A stretch of DNA of 64,000 nucleotides from Lacinutrix neustonica (lineage in GTDB: Bacteria; Bacteroidota; Bacteroidia; Flavobacteriales; Flavobacteriaceae). The translations under genes were made by a program, and so were the position numbers. Under the pieces are notes generated by a model, which saw only the letters and a program-made list of their open reading frames with translations, had not been told where the DNA came from and did not search any database. The stretch is from contig NZ_CP113088.1 of the NCBI RefSeq assembly GCF_026625145.1, positions 3,017,501-3,081,500 on the forward strand, given 5' to 3'. This document shows, in pieces, positions 12,010 to 20,359 of this stretch. Position 1 is the first letter of the stretch. The number at the start of each line of letters is the position of its first letter.

Positions 12010-12087
12010 ATGAAAATAGCAAACAACACATATTATAGCTGGTTTTATTTCTTTTTTAACAAAGAGATCGAGACGCTATATATGTAA
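12010..12087 (+). CDS. Tyr/Trp/Phe-rich leader peptide of the aromatic operon
   Basis: This is a 25-codon reading frame with a dense run of aromatic codons in the middle: Tyr-Tyr-Ser-Trp-Phe-Tyr-Phe-Phe-Phe (12031-12057), and a further Tyr before the stop. It lies directly upstream of a terminator and the genes for phenylalanine, tyrosine and common aromatic synthesis. This arrangement is the hallmark of transcription attenuation, in which ribosome stalling at scarce charged Tyr/Trp/Phe tRNA allows an antiterminator to form. The leader overlaps the proposed antiterminator arm ATCGAGAC at 12067-12074. It is too short for standard gene calling. The function is inferred from composition and structure. 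Confidence 0.75.
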   Translation: MKIANNTYYSWFYFFFNKEIETLYM

Positions 12088-12141
12088 TTAAAAAACATAT
12101 ATTTAAAACCAAGTCTCGATAATTATATCGGGACTTTTTTT
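12064..12141 (+). promoter_or_regulatory. Attenuator: antiterminator and terminator alternatives
   Basis: The arm GTCTCGAT (12113-12120) can pair either with ATCGAGAC at 12067-12074, inside the leader reading frame (antiterminator), or with the downstream ATCGGGAC (terminator). The terminator stem pairs 12111-12121 with 12126-12136, 11 pairs including one G-T wobble, around an ATTA loop and followed by a T tract to 12141. A further small hairpin (TATATATGT / ACATATATT) lies between. Mutually exclusive structures plus an aromatic-rich leader peptide support attenuation control of the genes from 12220 on. Confidence 0.75.
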
Positions 12142-12219
12142 ATACCTAAAATGTAATCTTTTCAGATTAAAATAAGTAATAGACTCTAATGTAAGTTAGG
12201 GTAAATAATACAAAAAAAC

Positions 12220-13047
12220 TTGAAAAAATTAGTAGCTATACAGGGCGTTAAAGGATCATTTCACCATATTGTGTCGCAAGATTATTTTGGAGAAAACACG
12301 ACGGTAGACGAATGTTTGTCGTTTGATGATACTGTAGAGGCGCTTTTAAGTGGTAAAACAGAAGCAGCTATTATGGCTTTAGAGAACTCTATAGCGGGTT
12401 CCATTATTCCAAACTATGCGTTGATTGACAATAATAATCTTCACATTGTTGGCGAGCATTATTTAGACATCCAGCACCATTTAATGGCCTTACCAAACCA
12501 AGGTATTGAAGCCATAAAAGAAGTGCATTCGCATCCTATGGCTTTATTGCAGTGTAAAACATTTTTTAAAGCCTATCCTCATATTAAGTTGGTAGAAGAT
12601 AAAGATACCGCTGAAGTTGCCAAACGTATTAGCGAGCAAAATATAAAAGGTATTGCAGCAATAGCTAGTCGGTTGGCATCGAAACTATTTAATTTGACAA
12701 TTCTTGCAGAGAGTATTCAAACTATAAAACATAACGAAACACGTTTCGCAATACTGAAACGCCGCAATTCTGAAATACCAAAAGCGGAGATTAATAAAGC
12801 GTCAATAAAATTTGAACTCGATCACAAACGTGGCAGTTTAGCGACCATTTTGAATGTGATGAGTGATTGTAAGCTCAATTTAACTAAGATACAATCACTA
12901 CCAAAAATTGAAACCCCTTGGTTGTACGCTTTTTTCGTAGATGTCACTTTCGAAAACCATTTAGATTTTGAAAAAGCGACCTCTATAATGCACATTATGG
13001 CGACACAATTTAAAATATTAGGAGAATATAAAAACGCAAAAAACTAA
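12220..13047 (+). CDS. pheA: Prephenate dehydratase
   Basis: This enzyme converts prephenate to phenylpyruvate, the committed step of phenylalanine synthesis. The N-terminal ~185 residues form the periplasmic-binding-like catalytic domain with the NETRF motif near residue 170. A C-terminal ACT regulatory domain starts near residue 195 (HKRGSLATILNVM), probably sensing phenylalanine. It has no fused chorismate mutase; that activity is on the DAHP synthase encoded downstream. The 275-aa frame starts at a TTG, which I accept because no ATG fits and the sequence matches the family from that point. The stop TAATGG overlaps the next start, so the operon is coupled. The leader attenuator at 12010-12141 should control it. 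Confidence 0.9.
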   Translation: MKKLVAIQGVKGSFHHIVSQDYFGENTTVDECLSFDDTVEALLSGKTEAAIMALENSIAGSIIPNYALIDNNNLHIVGEHYLDIQHHLMALPNQGIEAIKEVHSHPMALLQCKTFFKAYPHIKLVEDKDTAEVAKRISEQNIKGIAAIASRLASKLFNLTILAESIQTIKHNETRFAILKRRNSEIPKAEINKASIKFELDHKRGSLATILNVMSDCKLNLTKIQSLPKIETPWLYAFFVDVTFENHLDFEKATSIMHIMATQFKILGEYKNAKN

Positions 13048-14187
13048 TGGAAGTTTCAAAGCGATTACATAGCGTTGAAGAATACTACTTTTCAAAAAAG
13101 CTGAAGGAAGTAAATGTGCTAAAAGCCAGTGGTAAACCTATTATTAATTTAGGTATTGGTAGTCCGGATTTACAACCACCAGAAAAGGTGATTAAAGCTA
13201 TTACTGATAGTTTTAAGGATGAGAATGCGCATAAGTACCAAAGTTATCAGGGGTTGCCTGAGCTACGTGACGCCATTTACGGGTTTTACCGTAGACATTT
13301 TAATGTTTTTGTAAATAGGGATACAGAAGTTTTACCTTTAATGGGAAGCAAAGAAGGCATCCTGCATATTTCTATGGCTTTTTTAAATGCCGGTGATGAA
13401 GTTTTGATTCCTAACCCAGGCTACCCCACCTATACTTCAGTAACCAAGTTGTTACATGCCAAACCTGTATTTTATAATTTAGCAGCGCATAATAACTGGT
13501 GTCCGAGATATAAATGCATTAGAAAAACTGGATTTAAGTAACGTTAAGATGATGTGGTTGAGTTACCCACATATGCCAACCGGCGCGCAGGCCACTGAGG
13601 AGACCTTTAAATCCCTGATAGCTTTTGCAAAACGCCACCATATTTTATTGGTAAATGACAATCCGTATAGTTTTGTTTTAAATAAAAACCCACTGAGTAT
13701 CTTGAGTGTCGAAGGTGCCAAAGACGTTTGTTTAGAGCTAAATTCATTAAGTAAAACCTTTAATATGGCTGGGTGGCGCGTAGGCATGGTTTTGGGAAAA
13801 TCAACGTTTTTAGAAGCGATTCTTAAAGTGAAAAGCAATATGGATTACGGAATGTTTTACGGCATACAAAAAGGGGCGATTGCAGCCTTAAACTGCTCAA
13901 ATTTTTGGTTTGCCAGTTTGAACAGTGTCTATGAACAACGCCGCAGCTTGGTTTGGGAATTAGCAACACGCCTTAATTGCACTTATGATAGGGATACCGT
14001 AGGGTTATTTGTATGGGCAAAATTGCCCCCTTCTATTAAATCGGAAGCATTTATAGATAAATTATTAAAAGAAAATCACATTTTCATTACACCAGGAACT
14101 GTGTTTGGCTCACAAGGAGAAGGGTATGTACGTTTTTCTCTATGTGCAACAAACGAGGTTATTGAAGAAGCAATCTCAAGAGTATGA
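13047..14187 (+). CDS. Aromatic-operon aminotransferase, class I/II PLP (frameshifted)
   Basis: This fold-type I aminotransferase probably transaminates phenylpyruvate and 4-hydroxyphenylpyruvate to Phe and Tyr, judged by its operon position. The N-terminus has NLGIGSPDLQPP and SYQGLPELRDAI; the PLP lysine motif is SLSKTFNMAGWRVG mid-protein, and the C-terminus has VRFSLCA with the substrate-carboxylate arginine. The corrected length is about 379 aa. One A is inserted at 13503-13509 (CCGAGAT where CCGGAT is expected); the following frame continues DINALEKLDLS. The start overlaps the pheA stop by one base and the stop overlaps tyrA by 4 bases. LL-diaminopimelate aminotransferases are relatives, so substrate specificity is inferred. 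Confidence 0.85.
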
Positions 14188-15038
14188 TTAATAAAATATA
14201 TGTCATTGGTGTAGGATTAATAGGGGGCAGTTTGGCTATAGACATTAAAGCGAAACGACCCGATGCGACTATTTTTGGATTGGATCATTTAGAAGAAAAC
14301 CTCACGACCGCCTTGGAATTAGGTGTGATTGATGAAAAAGCAGTTTTTGAAGATTTAGACAACGCCGATTTAGTGATTTTAGCCATTCCGGTAGATGCCA
14401 CGGTCGTTCTTTTGTCAAGAGTGCTTGATGCAGTTTCAGATTTTGGTTTAGTCGTCGATGTGGGTTCAACTAAAAAAGACATTTGTAAAGCGGTTGAAAC
14501 GCATCCTAAACGACGAAATTTTTTGGCCATGCATCCCATCGCAGGGACCGAATTTTCAGGGCCTAAGGCGGCCATTCCTAATTTGTTTCAGCACAAAACC
14601 AATATCATTTGTGAAGTGGAAAAAACAGCTTTCAAATTACAGGAGAAAGCCTTAAATCTTTTCGCAGAACTTGGTATGCGAATGCGTTACATGAACCCGG
14701 AATCTCACGACAAGCACATCGCATATATGTCACATTTATCGCACATTAGCGCTTTTATGCTAGGTAAAACGGTGATTGAAAAAGAAAAAAACGAACGTGA
14801 TATTTTCGATATGGCAGGCTCTGGTTTTGAAAGTACTGTGCGTTTGGCAAAAAGTTCACCTGCCATGTGGACGCCCATTTTTAAACAGAATAAAGACAAC
14901 GTTATTGAAACGTTGGAGGATTATATTAAGAACCTCTCACAATTTAAAGCACTCCTAGAGAATGATGATTTTGAAGGTGTTTTTAATGAAATGAAAGACA
15001 CCAATTACATTAAACAAATATTAAACGGAATACAATAA
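14184..15038 (+). CDS. tyrA: Prephenate dehydrogenase
   Basis: TyrA oxidatively decarboxylates prephenate to 4-hydroxyphenylpyruvate for tyrosine synthesis using NAD(P). The 284-aa intact protein opens with the Rossmann motif IYVIGVGLIGGSLA. It continues with VVDVGSTKKDI near residue 92 and the catalytic-site signature MHPIAGTEFSGP near residue 113; His-rich SHLSHI near residue 185 lies in the helical dimer domain. There is no C-terminal ACT domain. The start overlaps the aminotransferase stop (ATGA). The gene is followed after 53 bases by the DAHP synthase gene, so the four genes make one aromatic operon. Confidence 0.92.
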   Translation: MINKIYVIGVGLIGGSLAIDIKAKRPDATIFGLDHLEENLTTALELGVIDEKAVFEDLDNADLVILAIPVDATVVLLSRVLDAVSDFGLVVDVGSTKKDICKAVETHPKRRNFLAMHPIAGTEFSGPKAAIPNLFQHKTNIICEVEKTAFKLQEKALNLFAELGMRMRYMNPESHDKHIAYMSHLSHISAFMLGKTVIEKEKNERDIFDMAGSGFESTVRLAKSSPAMWTPIFKQNKDNVIETLEDYIKNLSQFKALLENDDFEGVFNEMKDTNYIKQILNGIQ

Positions 15039-15091
15039 TAAAGCAATAACCTTTAAGATTTAAAACCCTAAAGGTTTAATATAGTAAGAAT

Positions 15092-16175
15092 ATGGAAAAT
15101 AAAAAAGAAATGAGAAACTGGTTGGATGCTATGAATTTAGAGCATCCATTAGTCATTGCTGGGCCTTGTAGTGCTGAGACAGAAGAACAAGTGTTGAGGA
15201 TAGCGCATGAGCTAAAAGATACAGATGTAAGTTATTTTAGAGCTGGGATTTGGAAGCCTAGAACGCGTCCAGGCATGTTTGAAGGTGTTGGAGCTTTAGG
15301 TTTGAACTGGCTTAAGAAAGTAAAGGCTGAAACTGGAATGAAAACCTGTACGGAGGTGGCCAATGCAGCCCATGTTAAACTGGCCATAGAAAATGATGTC
15401 GATTTACTTTGGATTGGAGCGCGCTCAACCGTGAGTCCATTTATTATGCAGGAATTAGCAGATGCTTTAGCGGGAACAGATAAAATTGTACTGGTTAAAA
15501 ATCCAGTAAATCCAGATTTAGCATTATGGTTAGGTGGTATTGAACGCTTATATACTGCGGGCATTAAAAATTTAGGGGCGATACATAGGGGGTTTTCAAC
15601 CTACGAAAAAACCAAGTATAGAAACATTCCGAGAATGGCAAATAGCCATCGAATTCCAAAATAGATTTCCCGATTTACCGTTAATTAATGATCCGTCACA
15701 CATTACAGGAAAACGCGATATGGTTTTTGACGTGTCTCAAACAGCCTTAGATCTTAATTTTGATGGCTTGATGGTAGAAACGCATTTCGATCCGGATAAT
15801 GCGTGGAGTGATGCCGCGCAACAAGTGACTCCAGCAACTTTGATCCAAATGATGAAGGATTTAAAAATTAGAAAAGAAAGTGACCCGGAAGCAGAATATA
15901 ATAGTGAGCTAGCTAACTTAAGAGCCCAAATAGACGTTGTAGATAATCAAGTGATTGAATTATTAGGCAAGCGTATGAAAGTTGCAGACGGTATTGGAGC
16001 CCTTAAAAAAGAGAAAAACGTGGCCGTTTTACAAAGTAAACGATGGAATGAAATTTTGGGTAAAATGGTGTTAGAAGGAGAAACCAAGGGATTGAGTGAA
16101 GAGTTTATTTTAAAATTGTTTAAAGCCATTCACCAAGAGTCTATTAATCATCAGGAAAAGGTGATAAAAGGCTAA
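15092..16175 (+). CDS. Bifunctional DAHP synthase / chorismate mutase (frameshifted)
   Basis: The N-terminal ~260 residues are a type I-beta 3-deoxy-7-phosphoheptulonate synthase with VIAGPCSAET near residue 20, RAGIWKPRTRPG near residue 50 and LWIGARSTVSPF. The C-terminal ~90 residues form an AroQ-type chorismate mutase (LRAQIDVVDNQVIELLGKRM). It makes the first shikimate-pathway intermediate and converts chorismate to prephenate, the substrate of the two upstream enzymes. In relatives, the mutase domain lets prephenate or chorismate inhibit the synthase. The corrected length is 360 aa, normal for the fusion. One A is inserted at 15629-15635 (CCGAGAA where CCGGAA is expected). A strong terminator follows. 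Confidence 0.9.
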
Positions 16176-16179
16176 AATA

Positions 16180-16214
16180 AAAAAAAGCCTCTTTTACTAA
16201 AAGAGGCTTTTTTT
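16180..16214 (+). terminator. Bidirectional rho-independent terminator
   Basis: AAAGCCTCTTTT pairs with AAAAGAGGCTTT around a three-base loop, flanked by A and T tracts on either side. It can end the aromatic operon on the plus strand and the convergent gene on the minus strand. Confidence 0.9.
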
Positions 16215-16216
16215 AT

Positions 16217-16856
16217 TTACTTAGTATAAGATAATCTTCTCGATGCTTTTCTCATTAATACATTAACCAAGTCCTCCGGACTACTTCCAATACTTCCACG
16301 TACTTTTTTGTTGTAATTCCAAAGTAAAAGACCATCAGTATTATTGTTAATATTCATGTTCACTATAGCATTGTTAGTACTTCCCCGGAAGCCTATAAGT
16401 AACCCAAGCGCTACAGATGCCCCTTCAGACATAGGTTTGTTAGTTTCAAATGTTCCTGTTATTACAGCATCAACACCTAGTATTTTTGCTAAATCTTCAG
16501 GTAATTGATCTTCTATATTTTCGTATGTTATTCGCATTTTTTTAATAGCGCATTGGTCCTGTTTGGTTCTTGTACATCAATACTAAGCGTTCCTCTTTTT
16601 TTCTTTTCAAAAACCATGAATGCATACCTAATTGTAGCCCAAGGGATTCGTTGTTTTCTAATTGAACATGTTGTTCTTCGCTGATATCCTTCATTTGTTT
16701 AGGGCGCAATTTTACTTGTGTTTTAAAAGGGATGATGGCAATGGTTTTGTGATTTTTAGATATGCTATCAAATTTAGGGTGTTCATATAAATGCGTTTGA
16801 GCCATAGCAGTTGATAATGTTCCTAAAAGAATAGCGAAAAGTAAAATTTTTTTCAT
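16217..16856 (-). CDS. Secreted conserved hypothetical protein (frameshifted at two A runs)
   Basis: The frame from 16856 begins with a signal peptide ending near TAMAQ (residue 19). The mature part contains KTIAIIPFKTQVKLRPKQM and, in the C-terminal half, LAKILGVDAVITGTFET, a pattern of small envelope proteins that assemble as TolB-N/FlgO/LpoB-like domains. I do not recognise a named family with certainty. Two A-run undercalls (coding strand) break it: seven T at 16596-16602 and seven T at 16537-16543, each one short. Joining the frames gives about 213 aa with NRTNALLKK bridging the parts. It is convergent with the aromatic operon and shares the terminator at 16180-16214. Confidence 0.65.
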
Positions 16857-16883
16857 AATTTATGTTTAGTTAAAATTTCGATT

Positions 16884-16891
16884 CAAATATA
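16884..16891 (-). promoter_or_regulatory. Bacteroidota-type -7 element (minus strand)
   Basis: Read on the minus strand, TATATTTG exactly matches TAnnTTTG, 28 bases before the start of the secreted hypothetical gene at 16856. Confidence 0.55.
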
Positions 16892-16989
16892 CCTTTTTCA
16901 TTAAAATAATATGTGCTAACACCAATATACAGGTCTAATAGTTATTTAATTTGTTGCATTAATTATTAAGAATAGTCATCTTTGTATTA

Positions 16990-17940
16990 ATGACAGGACT
17001 AGTATATAAATCTACAGGAAGTTGGTACACGGTTAAAACCGAGTTAGGAACTACTTACGAATGCCGTATAAAAGGAAAATTCCGTTTACAGGACATAAAA
17101 AGCACCAATCCCATTGCGGTTGGAGACTATGTCGATTTTGAATTAGACACCAAGAGTGATGAAGAAACGGGTGTTATTTCTAAAATTCATGATCGCAAAA
17201 ATTATATTGTTCGCAAATCGGTAAACCTGTCTAAGCAAACACATATTATAGCCTCAAACATCGATCAGGTATTTTTATTGGTAACAATAGACAACCCGCC
17301 AACCTTTACTAGTTTTATAGATCGGTTTTTAGTGACTGCCGAGGCCTATGCTATAAAAGCCATTTTATTGTTTAATAAAATGGATGCCTATAACGAAGAT
17401 ACCACATTAGAAGTTAAATATTTAGCACATGTATATCGAGAAATTGGGTATGAGTGTCTAGAAATCTCAGCTGCAACGGGACAAAATATCGAAAAAGTAA
17501 AAGCGTTAATGGTTGGCAAAGTAAGTATGTTTACGGGGCATTCAGGTGTTGGTAAATCGACTTTAGTCAATGCCATAGAACCCACTTTAGACTTAAAAAC
17601 AAAGGCCATTTCAACACAACACATGCAAGGACAGCATACAACGACTTTTGCGGAAATGTTCGATTTAAGCTTTAATGCAAAAATTATCGATACACCAGGT
17701 ATTAAAGGGTTTGGAGTTGTAGATATGGAAAAGGAAGAAATTAGTGATTATTTTCCTGAATTTTTCAAATTAAAACAAGACTGTAAATTCAATAATTGCT
17801 TACATATCGAAGAGCCTAAATGTGCTGTGAAGGACGCCTTAGAAAAGGATGAAATCTCAGCGTCTCGCTATAGAAGTTATGTGCAAATTATAGAGGGAGA
17901 TGACCAACATTATAGAACCGATATCCGGAATCAAGAATAA
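16990..17940 (+). CDS. rsgA: Ribosome small-subunit-dependent GTPase A
   Basis: RsgA is a circularly permuted GTPase that assists late maturation of the 30S ribosomal subunit. The intact 316-aa protein has an N-terminal OB fold, then the permuted G-motif order: NKMD near residue 129, SAATG near residue 160, the P-loop GHSGVGKST near residue 183 and DTPG near residue 234. The C-terminal zinc site CKFNNCLHIEEPKC (C-x4-C-x-H-x5-C) is complete. It is followed with no gap by dtd (TAA then ATG), so the two are likely co-transcribed. The promoter region just upstream is short and weak by sequence. Confidence 0.95.
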   Translation: MTGLVYKSTGSWYTVKTELGTTYECRIKGKFRLQDIKSTNPIAVGDYVDFELDTKSDEETGVISKIHDRKNYIVRKSVNLSKQTHIIASNIDQVFLLVTIDNPPTFTSFIDRFLVTAEAYAIKAILLFNKMDAYNEDTTLEVKYLAHVYREIGYECLEISAATGQNIEKVKALMVGKVSMFTGHSGVGKSTLVNAIEPTLDLKTKAISTQHMQGQHTTTFAEMFDLSFNAKIIDTPGIKGFGVVDMEKEEISDYFPEFFKLKQDCKFNNCLHIEEPKCAVKDALEKDEISASRYRSYVQIIEGDDQHYRTDIRNQE

Positions 17941-18393
17941 ATGCGAGTCGTTATTCAAAGAGTTTCGAAGGCAAAGGTTACTATTGAAGACAATACAGTA
18001 GCCGCCATTAGAAATGGCTTACTTGTTTTATTAGGCATCGTTTCTGAAGACACGCAAGAAGATGTTAATTGGCTCGTTAACAAAATAGTAAACCTTCGTA
18101 TTTTTCCCGATGCTAAAGGCATCATGAATGAATCCTTAATGGCGACACACGGTGAGATGCTAGTAGTGAGCCAATTTACTTTACATGCCAGCACTAAGAA
18201 GGGCAATAGACCAAGCTATATCAAAGCAGCAAAACCTGAAATTGCTATTCCTTTATATGAAGCTTTCATTAAATCTTCCGAGACTATTTTAGATAAAACA
18301 GTGCAAACTGGACAATTTGGAGCAGACATGAAAGTGGAATTAGTGAATGATGGCCCTGTGACGATCATTATCGATTCTAAAGACAGGGCTTAA
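17941..18393 (+). CDS. dtd: D-aminoacyl-tRNA deacylase
   Basis: Dtd removes D-amino acids (and glycine from tRNA-Ala) mischarged onto tRNAs. The 150-aa intact protein begins MRVVIQRVSKAKV, has the active-site motif SQFTL near residue 79 and the Gly-cis-Pro motif DGPVT near residue 138, both diagnostic. The length matches the family. It starts directly after the rsgA stop codon. Confidence 0.95.
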   Translation: MRVVIQRVSKAKVTIEDNTVAAIRNGLLVLLGIVSEDTQEDVNWLVNKIVNLRIFPDAKGIMNESLMATHGEMLVVSQFTLHASTKKGNRPSYIKAAKPEIAIPLYEAFIKSSETILDKTVQTGQFGADMKVELVNDGPVTIIIDSKDRA

Positions 18394-18430
18394 AAATATA
18401 TATTTTCACCATTTTTCGTTCCATAAGTTT

Positions 18431-18438
18431 TATATTTG
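18431..18438 (+). promoter_or_regulatory. Bacteroidota-type -7 element
   Basis: TATATTTG fits the TAnnTTTG consensus, 18 bases before the start codon at 18457. No clear -33 TTG is present. Confidence 0.5.
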
Positions 18439-18456
18439 AGACCCTAAATTATTCTA

Positions 18457-20355
18457 ATGCGCCCCAATTTAAAACTCAGTATTGTTTTTGTACTATTTTC
18501 ATTTACCAGTTTCTCACAAAATTATTTGTCATCATTAACTTTAAAAAAAGAGCTTACTAAAGATGCTAATGCTGTAGTCCGGCTAAATGATGTTGAAATT
18601 AATATTTTGTCTCACGATAAAATGAATATTAAAAAGCACAGGGTGGTCACGGTACTCAATAAGAATGGAGAACGTTATATCGACGCTAACATAAGGTATG
18701 ATAAATCTGTTAATATTAAAAAATTAGAAGCTGTTGTGTTTAATCACTTAGGTGAAGAAATTAAAAAGTTCAGGAAAAACGATTTTGAAGATATAAGTGT
18801 TTACGATGGCGTGTCAATATTTAACGATGATAGAACTAAATATATAAGTTACACGGCGACCCAGTATCCTTATACAATTGAGTATTTTGAGGAAACAGAG
18901 CAATCTACTACAGCATTCATTCAACAGTGGTATCCTTTAGAGGACTATTATGTAAGTACAGAAACTTCCAGTATTCAAGTTAACAATACGTCCGGTGTTG
19001 TTCTTGTTTCAAAAACGTCAAGGTTTGATGGTTTTAATATTTCGAAACATTCAGAATTTCATTTTTCAGCAGAAAATATCCCAGCCATAAAATATGAACA
19101 ATACGCACCGTCATTTATTTCTTTTGCTCCTAATCTTAAGTTTGCCTTGCAGGAGTTTGATATGAAAGGGATGAAAGGGGTTAACACGAGTTGGAAAGAT
19201 TTTGGAAAATGGGTAGGAGAAGCACTTATTAATGATACCCAAAAACTACCTGAAGCTGTCATTGAAGCAGTACAAACACTAACTGCAGATGCTAAAACAG
19301 ATTATGAAAAAGCAAAGATTGTTTATCAGTTTATGCAAAATAAAACGCGCTATATAAGTGTTCAAGTTGGTATTGGTGGTTGGAAGCCTATGCTCGCTGA
19401 GGACGTTGATAGACTGGGATATGGAGATTGTAAGGCGTTGTCAAATTATACAAAATCATTGCTTAAAGCTGTTGGTGTAGAGTCTTATTATACGTTGATT
19501 TATGGAGGGCGCGACATAAAAAATATTGATAGAGATTTCTCTTCTCAACAAGGTAATCATGCTATTTTAGCGCTTCCAGTTCAAGGCGATTTGATCTTTC
19601 TAGAATGTACAAGTCAAACAGATCCTTTCGGTTACATTGCAAATTTCACAGATGATCGGGATGTATTAATAATAAAACCTGAAGGAGGCGAGATTGTGCA
19701 TACTACAGCCTATGAAACCAAAGATAATTTGCAAAGTACAAAAGCAGCCGTTTTTTTAGATGAATTCGGGGATTTTGAGGCTGAAATTACTATAACATCT
19801 AAAGGGACTCAGTACGCCTATCATAGATCACAAATTGAAAACGAAACTAAAAAAAATCAAAAGCTACATTACAAAAATTACCTTGATAATATCAATAATC
19901 TGAGTGTAAGTTCCATGAATTTTGAAAATGATAAGGATGAAATTGTTTTCAAAGAAAGCCTTGCCTTATCAGCAACTAAATATGGTGCAAAAGCGGGGAC
20001 TAGGTTATTGTTAAACCCTAATATGTTTAATAGAAAAACAAAAGTACCACCAAGATATCCAGATCGTCATTTAGGTATTGAAATAGATAGGGGTTATACA
20101 GATATAGATGAGTATGAATTAACATTATCTAACAGGCTTAGCATAGATGCGTTACAGGATAATGTTTCTATTAAAAATAAATTTGGAGAGTATACCACCT
20201 CTTTTGAAAAGATTTCAGAGCACGTTTTTATATATAAAAGGAAGCTTATTATTAATAAAGGGTATTATGCTAAAGATGATTATAAGGCATTTAGAACGTT
20301 TAATTCCCAAATCGTAAAAAACGACAATTCTAAGATAGTACTAAAACAACTGTAA
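18457..20355 (+). CDS. DUF3857 / transglutaminase-like secreted protein
   Basis: The 632-aa intact protein has a signal peptide ending near SFSQ (residue 21). A DUF3857 beta-sandwich domain covers roughly residues 45-210. A transglutaminase-like core follows near residues 260-360, with the cysteine in GYGDCKALSNYTKSLL and the histidine in NHAILAL. The tail is beta-rich (DUF3858-like). Such proteins are exported by flavobacteria; the actual peptidase or crosslinking activity is not known. The next gene, 4 bases downstream, encodes a paralogue of the same architecture, so they probably act together. Confidence 0.8.
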   Translation: MRPNLKLSIVFVLFSFTSFSQNYLSSLTLKKELTKDANAVVRLNDVEINILSHDKMNIKKHRVVTVLNKNGERYIDANIRYDKSVNIKKLEAVVFNHLGEEIKKFRKNDFEDISVYDGVSIFNDDRTKYISYTATQYPYTIEYFEETEQSTTAFIQQWYPLEDYYVSTETSSIQVNNTSGVVLVSKTSRFDGFNISKHSEFHFSAENIPAIKYEQYAPSFISFAPNLKFALQEFDMKGMKGVNTSWKDFGKWVGEALINDTQKLPEAVIEAVQTLTADAKTDYEKAKIVYQFMQNKTRYISVQVGIGGWKPMLAEDVDRLGYGDCKALSNYTKSLLKAVGVESYYTLIYGGRDIKNIDRDFSSQQGNHAILALPVQGDLIFLECTSQTDPFGYIANFTDDRDVLIIKPEGGEIVHTTAYETKDNLQSTKAAVFLDEFGDFEAEITITSKGTQYAYHRSQIENETKKNQKLHYKNYLDNINNLSVSSMNFENDKDEIVFKESLALSATKYGAKAGTRLLLNPNMFNRKTKVPPRYPDRHLGIEIDRGYTDIDEYELTLSNRLSIDALQDNVSIKNKFGEYTTSFEKISEHVFIYKRKLIINKGYYAKDDYKAFRTFNSQIVKNDNSKIVLKQL

Positions 20356-20359
20356 CCTA

